Assembly (NCBI RefSeq): GCF_937888285.1
Contig: NZ_CALART010000030.1
Span: forward strand, 80,103 to 144,102
DNA: 64,000 bases
Origin: an uncultured Aquimonas sp.
GTDB taxonomy: Bacteria > Pseudomonadota > Gammaproteobacteria > Xanthomonadales > Xanthomonadaceae
Reading direction: 5' to 3'
A model generated the notes under the pieces. It was not told where the DNA came from. It saw nothing but the letters and a program-made list of their open reading frames with translations, and did not search any database. Numbering within the stretch: position 1 is the stretch's first letter; every line of letters begins with the position of its first letter. The position numbers were made by a program, and so were the translations under genes. Below, one piece after another: positions 16,367 through 25,223 of the stretch.

Positions 16367-18862
16367 CTAAGACTGCTCCCCCTCGAACCCATTGGCGAAG
16401 ATCTCGTCGGACAAGGCCGCTTCCGCGAACTGGCGGCAGCGGCCGAACTCCGAGGTGCCGAGATAGCGCTGGTTGAGCGCGAGCGGAGGGCCACTCATGC
16501 GCGTGGCCGTGGCAAGGATCCAGGTGCTTCCGGCGACGAAGTAGTTCGACGAGCCCGCCAACCGGATCTCGACCCCGCTGAAGCTGCCAACGCCATTGGC
16601 GAACGGGCTGCCATGGGTGATCTGCACGAAGGTCGAACCCAGCGGGTGCAAACCCTCGCCATGGAAGCCGGCCGGAAGCCCACCGCTGATGACCAGTGAA
16701 CAGGCCGCAGCGCTGCCGTAGAAGTCGATGCGGTACCAGCCGTTGGCCGAGTTCAGGCTGCCCGCAACCAGCGCGCTGGCCGCGGTGCCGGCCACGCTGC
16801 TGAGCACGGGCGCGTTCTGGCTGTCGTTGCCCGCCGCGATGGGGGCGGCTACGGCGTTGTTGGCGTCGAACAGGTTGCGACCATCGTCACCGAGGTCGAT
16901 GCCGATTCCGCCGTGCGCGTAGCTGGCATTGGCGCGCAGGGTATTGCCGCGGGCGCCGGTGATGGCGACGCCATCCAGCGCGTTGTAGGCGATGTGGTTG
17001 TCGTCGATCAGGTTGTTGTTGGCGCTGTTGCGCAGGAACACGCCGTGGCCAGCGTTGCCGCGATTCGCGCAGGTGCCCGCGCACAGGGCCGGCACGCCGA
17101 TCCGATTGCCCGTGATGCGATTGCCGGTGGCGAGGGCACCGGCCAGTTCAACGCCGTGGCTGCTCGCGTTCGCGATCACATTGTCGCGGAGGACGTGATC
17201 GGGCCCTGCGACGAACACGCCGCGCTCGTTGCCGCGCACGTCGCCACCGGTCTGGGTGCCGATGTAGTTGTTCTGTACCAGCGCCCCGACGGGCTGGTTC
17301 GAGCCCGAGCCGCTGACGTTGATGCCGATTCCCAGCGTGCTGGCGATGACGTTGCGCTCGGCGGGCTCCGGCCCGCCGATGCGCACTCCGCTCACCGTGC
17401 CGCCAACGCGTAGGCCGGTGCCCGACGGCAACAGGGTCGAGCCTGCGACTCCACCGATCTGGTTGCCGACAAAGCGGTGGTTGCGACCGCCAACGAACTG
17501 GGCGGCGGCGAAGGAGTGACCGGAGAAGGCGATCCCTTCGATGCTGACCGTGGCGTCCGGCGAGGCCGCGGTGTCGACATTGAAACCGTAGGCACCGGTC
17601 AGCTGGTTCGCACCATTCAGCACGATGCACAGGTTGGCGTTCCAGCCCAGCACGGCCGTGTTGCGGCTCGCACCGGGCTGCGTATAGCCCTCGATCGCGA
17701 GCGGATGCGCGATGGTGGGCAGCAGGCTGGCCAGCGTGATCGTGCGAGGACAGGCGCCGGGGATGTTGAAGCGTATGGTGTTGAGGCTTGGTCCGGCATT
17801 GGCATCGATCAACGCTTGGCGCAGCGAGCCCGCGCCAGAATCGTTGGTATTGGTGACGGTCAGCACCGGGCTGGCCACGCCCAGGCTGGCCTCGAAGGCG
17901 CCGCGGTCGGGCGCCGAACTCTGCCAGCGCGGGTTGCCCTCGAAATCGAGGTCGTAGAGCAGGCTGGAATCGGTGCGCCCGCTGTTGAGCGCCGGCGACC
18001 CGCTGGACAGGCGGAAGTTGTCGGGCGACACGAACAGCGGATTGCCGGTCTGCGTGGCGATCTGCGGTACCGCCAGCGGGCTCGCGGTCTCGACGCCTGC
18101 GCCGAGGACGTTGTTGAGCAGCACCATCGCGGTGCTGCCGCCGTATTCGCTGCGGTTCTGCGCGCGGATGTCGAGCCCGTTCTGCCAGAACACGCTGCTG
18201 GTGATCGTCACCTGCTCGCCGCCGTAGTCGCGGAAGCAGAGGGCCGCCGGGCCGAGATTGCGCACGAAGCTCGAGTGCTCCACCCGCACGCGTTCCGGAT
18301 TGTGGTTGAAGTAGTCGAGGGCGCAGCGCCCCGACGAGTCGGATCCACCCGCCCCGCCATAGGCGACGATGCTGTTGCGCAAGGTCAAACGCAGGGCATT
18401 GACCCTGGTGTCGGTCACCGTGTCGAACCAGACCCGATTCAGGACCACCTCGCCTTCGGCGAAGCTCATCTCGATGCGGACCAGCTCGCGGAAGCTCAGC
18501 CGTTCGATGTGCAGGGTGTGGCCTTCGCCCAGGGGCGCCGAGAGGGTCAGCGCGCTGCCGGTCAACACCGTCGCGCCCGGATCCTCGCTGCGCGTGGTGC
18601 AGCTGCTGTTGTAGCCGCCCTCGATGCGCACCGAGCGCGCCGGGTAGACGAAGTTGGCCTGGTGCGGCGCGATCGTGCTGCCCGCCATGTTCCACGCACC
18701 GGCGGCCATGCGGATGGTGACTGGCTGCAACAGGGCGAGCCGGTAAGCCGCATCGAACTCGGCGACGGTACGCACGCAGGCCGCGGCCTGGGCGCGCGCG
18801 GCGCCGGGCAGGAGCAGCGCCATGAAGCCGAGTAGAAGGACAGCAAGCAGGGGACGATGCAC
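16367..18862 (-). CDS. Secreted right-handed beta-helix repeat protein with IFANGFE tail
   Basis: The 831-residue exported protein begins MHRPLLAVLLLGFMALLLPGAARA (GTG start, GGAGA six bases upstream). The N-terminal half resembles choice-of-anchor/polymorphic-outer-membrane-type parallel beta-helix proteins (IEGGYNSSC, NPLFVSPDNFRLSSGSPALNSG, DRGAFE). The second half starts at VTNTNDSGAGSLRQALIDAN, a common beta-helix opener. It continues with NosD-like coils such as GNRITGNRIG and NNNLIDDNHIAYNALDGVAI. It ends with EIFANGFEGEQS, like short C-terminal tails on many secreted proteins of this order. It is probably a surface or extracellular carbohydrate-binding or adhesin-like protein. A catalytic function is not evident. 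It is divergent from the serine hydrolase gene. Confidence 0.85.
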   Translation of the reverse strand: MHRPLLAVLLLGFMALLLPGAARAQAAACVRTVAEFDAAYRLALLQPVTIRMAAGAWNMAGSTIAPHQANFVYPARSVRIEGGYNSSCTTRSEDPGATVLTGSALTLSAPLGEGHTLHIERLSFRELVRIEMSFAEGEVVLNRVWFDTVTDTRVNALRLTLRNSIVAYGGAGGSDSSGRCALDYFNHNPERVRVEHSSFVRNLGPAALCFRDYGGEQVTITSSVFWQNGLDIRAQNRSEYGGSTAMVLLNNVLGAGVETASPLAVPQIATQTGNPLFVSPDNFRLSSGSPALNSGRTDSSLLYDLDFEGNPRWQSSAPDRGAFEASLGVASPVLTVTNTNDSGAGSLRQALIDANAGPSLNTIRFNIPGACPRTITLASLLPTIAHPLAIEGYTQPGASRNTAVLGWNANLCIVLNGANQLTGAYGFNVDTAASPDATVSIEGIAFSGHSFAAAQFVGGRNHRFVGNQIGGVAGSTLLPSGTGLRVGGTVSGVRIGGPEPAERNVIASTLGIGINVSGSGSNQPVGALVQNNYIGTQTGGDVRGNERGVFVAGPDHVLRDNVIANASSHGVELAGALATGNRITGNRIGVPALCAGTCANRGNAGHGVFLRNSANNNLIDDNHIAYNALDGVAITGARGNTLRANASYAHGGIGIDLGDDGRNLFDANNAVAAPIAAGNDSQNAPVLSSVAGTAASALVAGSLNSANGWYRIDFYGSAAACSLVISGGLPAGFHGEGLHPLGSTFVQITHGSPFANGVGSFSGVEIRLAGSSNYFVAGSTWILATATRMSGPPLALNQRYLGTSEFGRCRQFAEAALSDEIFANGFEGEQS

Positions 18863-19016
18863 GGCGTGTCTCCGATGGGGCACCTCACCGGACGAATGCA
18901 CCCGGGCGGGCAAAGCGAACGCAGGACCCTGCAACCTCAGGCGCACCGACCGTCTCCTTCGCTGACAGAGTGGCCGGCGCGTGCCGACCGCATACGCGCC
19001 GCAAGGACGAACCTGC

Positions 19017-20549
19017 ATGTCTATCCACCCCCGGCGGCACCTCATTTCCACGCTGTGCGCGCTGCTCGCCCCGGGCCTGGCTGGCGCCTCGGCACAGGTG
19101 CCCACACCGGGCGAGCGCGGACCGCAAATCCAGGCCGCCGCCCAAGCCATCGGCCAGGCCGTCCGCGAGGTGCAGCGCCTGCCCGGCGCCTTCCCGGCCG
19201 TATCAGCCGTCGTGGTGCACGGCGAGGAAACGCCACTGCTGCTGGCGCGGGGCGAGCTGCATGCGGGCCACGCCCGCACGGCTGATGCGAACTCGCGCTT
19301 CTACATCGCCTCGCAGACCAAGTCCTTTGTCGGCCTGCTGGCGGTCGAGCTGGATGCCCAGGGCACGCTGCCGCTGTCGACCACCCTGGCCGAGGTCTGG
19401 CCCGAGCTGCGCCTGCCCGCACCCGCCGAGCCCGCGGACATCTCGCTGGCTGATCTGCTCACGCACCAGGCGCCGCTGCGCACCGACACGCTGAACCTCT
19501 TGAGCGCCTATGTGCGCGAGTTGCCGGCCGCCGACTACCCCGCCCTGCTGGCCGAGCACACGCAGGCGCGCGAGCCGGGCTTCCGCTACGCCAACCTTGG
19601 CTATCTCATCTACGGCGCCGCGCTGGAAGCGCGTACCGGCGCCGCGTGGCAGACGCAGCTGCAGCAGCAAGTGCTGCAGCCGCTGCAGCTGCGCTACGTG
19701 CACGCACGCAGCTCGGAGGTCGCGCAGGAGGCTCTGGCCTGGAACCACCAGTGGGACGGCCAGCGCTGGCTGGCCACAGCGCCCAAGCCCGATGCGCTGA
19801 TGCACGCCGCCGGCGGGCTGTATGCCTCCTCGGCCGACATGGCGCGCTGGCTGCGCGCGAACCTGCGCCTGCGCTCCCCCAGCGGCCGTCCCTCGCGCAC
19901 GAGCTTCGAGCGCGCGCAGCGGCCGGTGGTGGAAGCAAACCTCTCGGACCGCGAGTTCGTCTGCGACGGCTACAGCCTGGGCTGGTACGCCTGCGGCTAC
20001 CGCGGCCACCGCGTGCTGATGCACCCCGGCAGCTATCGCGGCGCGGTCAGCGTCAGCCTGCTGCTGCCCGATCTCGGCGCCGGCCTGTCCTTCGCCGTCA
20101 ACAGCGACAGCGCCATCGAGGGCTTCGCGCTGGAGCTGATGAAGGCCTTCATCGGCCTGGCCCATGGCGATGACTCTGAACTCGCGCGACTGCGGCAGGC
20201 GGTGGACGCTTATCCCGGCCGCCTCGCACGTCTCATTGAATCGCGACGCGAGGCCGTGGCGAGCGCCCGCGCCGATCCGAGCTGGGGCGGCTGGGCGTGG
20301 AGGCCTACGCGAGAGGAACTGCAGGCCTATGTGGGCGAGTTCGAGAGCGAACGCCTGGGGCGGATGACAGTGCGACTGGGATCAGACGGGCTGGAAGCTC
20401 GGCTGGGTGCGATGCGGCTGCAGCTGACGCCGGCGCGGGAGGGGTTGTTTGGGGCAAGTGGTTCAGAAGTCGAGGCGGCTGAGGCATTCGAGTACGAAGC
20501 GGAAGCCCTTCGCTGGAGGGACCACCAGTTCAAGCGCGTAAGCCTTTGA
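19017..20549 (+). CDS. Secreted class C beta-lactamase-fold serine hydrolase
   Basis: The 510-residue protein has a signal peptide (ISTLCALLAPGLAGASAQ). Its beta-lactamase/penicillin-binding-like domain carries the three expected motifs: SQTK (SxxK nucleophile and base), YANLGY (YxN) and HPGSYRG (the KTG equivalent, here HPG as in esterase-like members). The last 120 residues form a separate C-terminal domain (LQAYVGEFESERLGRMTV), often seen in peptidase- or esterase-type family members. It may act as an esterase, D-aminopeptidase or peptidoglycan-modifying enzyme; true beta-lactam hydrolysis is less likely given HPG. ATG 19017 has AAGGA about nine bases upstream and is chosen over the in-frame ATG at 18981. 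Confidence 0.85.
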   Translation: MSIHPRRHLISTLCALLAPGLAGASAQVPTPGERGPQIQAAAQAIGQAVREVQRLPGAFPAVSAVVVHGEETPLLLARGELHAGHARTADANSRFYIASQTKSFVGLLAVELDAQGTLPLSTTLAEVWPELRLPAPAEPADISLADLLTHQAPLRTDTLNLLSAYVRELPAADYPALLAEHTQAREPGFRYANLGYLIYGAALEARTGAAWQTQLQQQVLQPLQLRYVHARSSEVAQEALAWNHQWDGQRWLATAPKPDALMHAAGGLYASSADMARWLRANLRLRSPSGRPSRTSFERAQRPVVEANLSDREFVCDGYSLGWYACGYRGHRVLMHPGSYRGAVSVSLLLPDLGAGLSFAVNSDSAIEGFALELMKAFIGLAHGDDSELARLRQAVDAYPGRLARLIESRREAVASARADPSWGGWAWRPTREELQAYVGEFESERLGRMTVRLGSDGLEARLGAMRLQLTPAREGLFGASGSEVEAAEAFEYEAEALRWRDHQFKRVSL

Positions 20550-20679
20550 GTGCCGCCCGCTTGACAGCGGGTTGTTCAGCACTTCAACGCTTGATGCGCC
20601 GGCGATGTCGATCACAAGGCCGGCAGTTCGACCATCCACGCGCAAGGTTGGAATCAGGACAGAGCGAGGATCGACGAGC

Positions 20680-21069
20680 GTGCAGGTACTGGTCTTGGTG
20701 AAAGCCACGGAAGACAGCGAGAAAGGATTCGTCCCATCCCCATGGAGCACCTCCATGCTCGAGGCGATGGGCCGCTTCAACGATGAGCTACGCGCTGCCG
20801 GCGTTCTCCTCGCGGCAGCGGGCCTGACACCCTCATCACGCGGCCGACGGATCCACATCGATGGGGAAGCGCGCACGGCTTCGCATGGCCCGTTTCCGGA
20901 ACCCCGCCATCTCGTCGCCGGCTACTGGTTGTGGGAGGTCAAGGACATGGGCGAAGCGATGGCATGGGCGCTTCGCTGCCCGAATCCCATGCCCGGCCCG
21001 AGCGACATCGAACTCCGACCGCTCTATGGCTCGGAGGACCTGAGCAATGACCAGGGCAGTGCGGGTTGA
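20680..21069 (+). CDS. YCII-related domain protein
   Basis: The 129-residue protein begins at a GTG (VQVLVLVKATEDSE) preceded by GAGGA. It shows the ferredoxin-like YCII fold pattern: an opening strand ending VKATEDSE, the MGRFNDELRAAGVLLAAAGL helix-turn with a small-residue rich loop, and the late GYWLWEVKDMGEAMAWALRCPNP motif. Most members are uncharacterised; some act in chlorinated aromatic metabolism or with sigma factors. The longer frame from 20572 would add an unrelated segment. It follows the beta-lactamase-fold gene by 130 bases on the same strand. Confidence 0.85.
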   Translation: MQVLVLVKATEDSEKGFVPSPWSTSMLEAMGRFNDELRAAGVLLAAAGLTPSSRGRRIHIDGEARTASHGPFPEPRHLVAGYWLWEVKDMGEAMAWALRCPNPMPGPSDIELRPLYGSEDLSNDQGSAG

Positions 21070-21137
21070 GGGCACTGCATTGCTATCGCGCCCTACACAA
21101 GGATTACGCGCCGTAGGTCTGTCTGGCTCGGAACGCG

Positions 21138-21593
21138 TTACGGCGCTTCTTCATGGGGATCAGCGCCCCTGGCTGCTCCATCCCAGAGCTCGCGCGAGCG
21201 CCACGTGCACGCAACGAACCACGGTGCACCACCGGTGTCGATGGCCAGCACGACAAGCGCAAGCGCGCTGATCGGCAGGGAACCAAACCCGAGCAACAGG
21301 GACGCGAGGGCAGCAAGAGTGCCAACGACGGGGTAGCCCGAGACGTTTGGGATCGTTGAAGCCCGCAACAGCTTCAGCAGCGGGTAGCGAAAGAAGCTGG
21401 TGTAGAAGTTCCTCAAAGCAATCCAGATCGCGACGATCAGGAAGCCTACGGCGATCACCATCGCCAAGCTTGCTGGCGGACCCACAGTTGCCCGCAGAGC
21501 CGCGATCAGCGAAAGCACGGCAAGTATGACAGGAGCTGCAGCGACCACGAGCCCGAGCCCCCGACGCCGCCAGTTGCGAGACGCAGTTGTCAT
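21138..21593 (-). CDS. Hypothetical membrane protein
   Basis: The 151-residue product has a basic start (MTTASRNWRRRG) and four hydrophobic segments (LGLVVAAAPVILAVLSLIAAL, AMVIAVGFLIVAIWIAL, GTLAALASLLLGFGSL, SALALVVLAIDTGG). A Tyr/Phe-rich loop (NFYTSFFRYPLLKLL) lies between the second and third. Function is not recognised. It is convergent with the YCII gene with a gap of 68 bases. Confidence 0.65.
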   Translation of the reverse strand: MTTASRNWRRRGLGLVVAAAPVILAVLSLIAALRATVGPPASLAMVIAVGFLIVAIWIALRNFYTSFFRYPLLKLLRASTIPNVSGYPVVGTLAALASLLLGFGSLPISALALVVLAIDTGGAPWFVACTWRSRELWDGAARGADPHEEAP

Positions 21594-21880
21594 CGCGGAT
21601 CCGTCCGAAATGGCTGGCGCTGCTCAGGACAATCGGATTCATGCGATTCGACCCGGCGTAAGCGCGGTGTGCCGGCGAGGTAGCTACCAGCTTTGAGCTG
21701 ACTAGTCGAGCGTGGCTGAGTGGGCTGGCGACGCTGGAAGTTCCCCGGCATCACTTTGGCCTTCGGGCGATGAAAGGAAACGGCCCGTGGACCGATCCAC
21801 GCGCTCGTCGCCCCCACAAACTGTCCTCGCGGAGGCGGGGACGGGGCCCAGAGCATTCACCTCAGTCGCAAGGCCACTGG

Positions 21881-21900
21881 ATCCCCGCCTTCGCGGGGAT
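21881..21900. repeat. ATCCCCGC-CTTC-GCGGGGAT hairpin repeat
   Basis: The 20-base palindrome atccccgccttcgcggggat, followed by GACGG, is a well-known style of intergenic repeat in this group of bacteria. Nearby (about 21825-21845) is a related C/G-rich imperfect hairpin. The 362-base gap between the hypothetical membrane protein start and the TonB-domain lipoprotein gene holds no other visible feature. Confidence 0.7.
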
Positions 21901-21955
21901 GACGGATCAAAGTCTCTTCAAGCGCATCTGCGCAGCAGGTCGTCGCGAGCAACGC

Positions 21956-22438
21956 TCATGGTGCAGGCGCGAACTCAAGGGGAAGAATCATCAGGAACCT
22001 GTCGACCCGCCCGCCAGTGGTGCCGGGATAGAACGTCCACTGGTTGACGGCCTCGATGGCCGGAGCCACGAAGCGATCGTCTGTGGCATCCAGGGCGCGC
22101 ACGGCGGTGGGTCGCCCGTCTTCGTCGACGACGAATGCAAGCCGAACCGTCGCTTTTGTCCCCGCAGCAAACGCATCGCGGGGATAGGCCGGAGGGACCG
22201 AAGTGCGTAGACGAGGCAGCACCCTGCCCTCTGCTGTTCGATCGATGACCTCGGCCACATCAGGAAGATCCGCGTACAGCTGGATCAGCTTTCCTTGATC
22301 CGCAGCTGTCGTCGATGTGGTGCGCTCGCTTTCCTGACGATCCAGGTCGTCATTGATCGTCCTCACAGGGTCGCCTTGAAACTGACTGACAGGGGCGCAG
22401 CCCACGAGGAAGAAAAGAACTAGGGGCATCCAACGCAT
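21956..22438 (-). CDS. TonB C-terminal domain lipoprotein
   Basis: The 160-residue protein begins MRWMPLVLFFLVGCAPVSQF, a lipoprotein signal with LVGC at the cleavage site. Its second half is a TonB-type energy-transducing domain (PPAYPRDAFAAGTKATVRLAFVVDEDGRPTAVRALDATDDRFVAPAIEAVNQWTF). The AGGAG eight bases upstream fixes the start at 22438, not at the longer frame. Such stand-alone, lipid-anchored TonB-C proteins lack the inner-membrane anchor of true TonB and are mostly of unknown role. No ExbB or ExbD gene is nearby. Confidence 0.85.
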   Translation of the reverse strand: MRWMPLVLFFLVGCAPVSQFQGDPVRTINDDLDRQESERTTSTTAADQGKLIQLYADLPDVAEVIDRTAEGRVLPRLRTSVPPAYPRDAFAAGTKATVRLAFVVDEDGRPTAVRALDATDDRFVAPAIEAVNQWTFYPGTTGGRVDRFLMILPLEFAPAP

Positions 22439-22569
22439 CGAGAAAACTCCTGGAAAGGCCAATGGCAGTCGGGTTGACAGCAAACGCCACGCAACATTTC
22501 GGCTCTGGGGAGTTTAGAGCAAGGTCCCGCACTTCCAAGCCCCTGAGAGTTCGCTGGGGCGAGTCGCAG

Positions 22570-24669
22570 CTAGTCCTCACACCCCTCCACCGCCGCCTCG
22601 AACTTAACCGCCGCTCCACCGCTCGCCCCCATCACCAGCTCTAGGCTGTCCTCCGCCCGCAACCAGCGCTTCTCGATCCGCATCGCATACGGATTGCTGC
22701 GCCAGTTCGCGTCCTCGCCGTCCAGATACAGATGGGCGCAGTAGCGCTCGCCCGCCTCAAGAAAATCCAGCGGCAGGCTCAGCGTGCGCGGATTCTCGTC
22801 GGTGAGCGCGCCCAGGTACCAGTCGCGGCTGCCGCGCTGCTGGCGGGCGATGGCGATGTAGTCGCCGACTTCGCCGGCCAGGGCGCGGCTGTCCTCCCAG
22901 TCGGTGGGCACGTCGCGGATGAACTGGAAGGCCTGCGGGTGGGCGGCGTAGTGCTCGGGCAGGTCGGCCACCATCTGGATGGGGCTGTACAGCACCACGT
23001 AGAGGCTGAGCTCCTTGGCCAGGGTGTGCTGCACGCGATTCACCGCATCGAGGCCCTCGTAGGCCAGGTTGAAGATGCCGGGCGTGTAGTCCATGGGGCC
23101 GGAGAGCATGCGCGTGAATGGCAGCAGGGCGACGTGCTCGGGCGGGTTGGGCGGATTGCCCCAGGCGTTGTACTCCTGCCCGCGTGCGCCTTCGCGGGTG
23201 ATCCAGTTCGGGTAGGTGCGGCGCAGGCCGGTGTCCTTGATCGGCTCGTGGGTGTTGATGCTGATGCGTCGCTTGCTGGCTTCGATCGCGGTGCGCAGGT
23301 ACTCGTTGACCATGAACTGGCCGTCGTGCCACTCGCGTCGCAGCACGCCGTGCTCGTCGATGCGTTTGATGCCGCCGCCGTCGGCGACGTAGCCGGTCTT
23401 GACCTGGCGCACGCCTAGGCGCTCGTAGAGGTCGAAGGCAGCGTCCATCTGCCGCGCATAGTTGCTGACGTGGCCCGAGGTCTCGTGGTGGCCGACGAGG
23501 CGGACGCCGCGTTCGCGCGCGTAGGCGGCTACCGCTTCGATGTCGAAGTCCGGGTAGGCGGTGGTGAAGTCGAAGACTTCGCCGTTGTGGAACCAGTCGC
23601 CGTCCCAGCCGAGGTTCCAGCCTTCCACCAGCACGCCGCTGAAGCCGCTGTCGGCGGCGAAGTCGATGTAGCGCCTGGCGTTCGCCGTGGTTGCGCCGTG
23701 TTTCGGGCCGCTGCCCCAGGTTTCCATGCCCAGATGCATGCCCCACCAGATGCCGACGTATTTGCCGGGCTCGACCCAGCTCACGTCGCCCAGCGCGTTC
23801 GGCGCATTGAGGTTGAGGATCAGGTCGGAGTTGATGAGCCCGATGGCGCTGTCGGCGATGTGCAGGCTGCGCCAGGGGGTGACGAAGCCGGCGCGCGTCC
23901 GGACGCGCACGCCGTCATGCCAGGGCGTGAGGTCGGCCTTGAGCACGCCGTCGCGCTGCTGGTCGAGCACCATCGAGGCATAGTCGATCAGTGCGGCCTC
24001 GTGGATGGCGAGATGGATGCCGCTGGCCGTGCGCAGGGTGACGGGCGTGTGCGCGCGGTCGATCACCGGCAGCTTGGTGCTTCGATAGAGGTACTCGTAG
24101 CGGTTCCAGCCGCGGCCGGGGATCCACCAGGCGTCGAGCGTCGCAGGCTGGGGCAGGCGGAATTCGGTGAGCTCATCGAGCAGGTGCAGCTCGGCCAGGC
24201 CGTCCTGTTCGGGCACGCGATAGCGGAAGCCGAGCCCGTCGTTGAACACCCGCACTTCGATGTCGAGGCGGTGGTGCGGTGGCGCGATGCGCGCCAGTTC
24301 GACGCGCAGCGCGCGGTGGTGGTCGCGCACGAAGCGGCGCTCGCCCCAGGGCTGCTCCCAGCGGCTGTCGTGATCGCTGCTCTCACTGCGGAGGATGCGG
24401 AAGCCGGCGCCGAAGTCAGCGGCTTCGCGGAACACCAAGCCGAGCGCGGAGGGCTCGATCAGCGTCGCGTCGTCCCGACGCACGCTGTAGCGCAGCGTGC
24501 CTTCGTCGGTGTCCAGCACGAAGCGCGTGCGGCTGTCGGGTGAGCGGATTTCGACGGTGTCATCGGCGGCCTGCTCGCTGGCGGCAGTCGCGGGCAGGCC
24601 GGTGCAAACGAAGGCGCCGATCAGCAGTGGGCGGAGGCAGGAGCGAAGCGGATGGACGAACGCACGCAT
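22570..24669 (-). CDS. GH97 family alpha-glucosidase (SusB-like), exported
   Basis: The 699-residue protein has a signal peptide and the layout of glycoside hydrolase family 97: an N-terminal beta-sandwich (residues about 30-310), a TIM barrel (about 310-590) and a C-terminal beta-domain. Motifs typical of the inverting GH97a branch are visible: VGHHETSG near residue 395, SINTHEPIKDTGLRRTYPN near 475 and ARGQEYNAWG near 498. These supply the glutamates used as general base, calcium ligands and acid. The usual activity is release of glucose from alpha-linked oligosaccharides in the periplasm. No susCD or other polysaccharide-use genes are adjacent. No strong ribosome binding site is seen before ATG 24669. 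Confidence 0.92.
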   Translation of the reverse strand: MRAFVHPLRSCLRPLLIGAFVCTGLPATAASEQAADDTVEIRSPDSRTRFVLDTDEGTLRYSVRRDDATLIEPSALGLVFREAADFGAGFRILRSESSDHDSRWEQPWGERRFVRDHHRALRVELARIAPPHHRLDIEVRVFNDGLGFRYRVPEQDGLAELHLLDELTEFRLPQPATLDAWWIPGRGWNRYEYLYRSTKLPVIDRAHTPVTLRTASGIHLAIHEAALIDYASMVLDQQRDGVLKADLTPWHDGVRVRTRAGFVTPWRSLHIADSAIGLINSDLILNLNAPNALGDVSWVEPGKYVGIWWGMHLGMETWGSGPKHGATTANARRYIDFAADSGFSGVLVEGWNLGWDGDWFHNGEVFDFTTAYPDFDIEAVAAYARERGVRLVGHHETSGHVSNYARQMDAAFDLYERLGVRQVKTGYVADGGGIKRIDEHGVLRREWHDGQFMVNEYLRTAIEASKRRISINTHEPIKDTGLRRTYPNWITREGARGQEYNAWGNPPNPPEHVALLPFTRMLSGPMDYTPGIFNLAYEGLDAVNRVQHTLAKELSLYVVLYSPIQMVADLPEHYAAHPQAFQFIRDVPTDWEDSRALAGEVGDYIAIARQQRGSRDWYLGALTDENPRTLSLPLDFLEAGERYCAHLYLDGEDANWRSNPYAMRIEKRWLRAEDSLELVMGASGGAAVKFEAAVEGCED

Positions 24670-24925
24670 GGGCCGGGTCCGGGCAGCAGAGGTGGCTGCG
24701 AACGTAAGCGCAAATGTGTCGGCGGGGGTGGGGCTACATACGTATTCAGGCGACGCGTGCTGGCGCTGCGCGTGTTGGCGGCGGCAGCGCGTGTCGCCTG
24801 CGAGTGGGCCCCCACAAGGTCGCAGCGGGATGTCGCCGGCAGGCAGGCTGCCGCATCAGTTCGGCGTGGCCTGAGTGCTGGAGCGGCGAGGCTTCGCGTG
24901 GCGCCCGGCCTCTTCTGGACCTGCT

Positions 24926-24950
24926 GGCGGATGCGCTGCGCTTATCCGCC
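24926..24950. repeat. Covarying hairpin repeat, copy A
   Basis: Arms GGCGGAT and ATCCGCC flank GCGCTGCGCTT. It lies in the 554-base gap between the GH97 gene and the DISM diguanylate cyclase gene, which holds no gene. Four further copies (25109, 28411, 28493, 28586) share the inner sequence but differ in the arms while keeping them complementary (copy C has one mismatch). Confidence 0.8.
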
Positions 24951-25108
24951 CTACGTCTCGAGAGACGCCTTGCAGGCAGAGAAGCCGGCGCGCTCTGTTC
25001 GCGCTTGTTGGCCACGCGCTCTGCCACCTTTGGAGGAGCCGCGCTTGCCTTGCCTCTGCGGCCGCATCGTGAGACTTCGTTCGAATCAAGGTGTCACTCG
25101 AGTCGTAG

Positions 25109-25133
25109 GGTAGATAAGCGCAGCGGATCTACC
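25109..25133. repeat. Covarying hairpin repeat, copy B (opposite orientation)
   Basis: Arms GGTAGAT and ATCTACC flank AAGCGCAGCGG. Compared with copy A, the inner sequence is the reverse complement, so the element is inverted. The arms have changed together (GCGG to TAGA with matching changes opposite). Confidence 0.8.
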
Positions 25134-25223
25134 ATCTTTGACTAGCGACAGCGTAGCCACTGCCGCCAGGCCCGGGGCGCTTGGTGCCGGGCACGGGATC
25201 CAATCGACCGCGAGGCTTCGCCC

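Noticed and set aside
23470..24543. Open frame of 357 codons opposite the GH97 gene
   Set aside because: It is antisense to a family protein with all active-site motifs in order.
24652..25145. Overlapping open frames in the gap between the GH97 gene and the diguanylate cyclase gene
   Set aside because: They include the hairpin repeats, are Arg/Ala-rich and have no coding signal.
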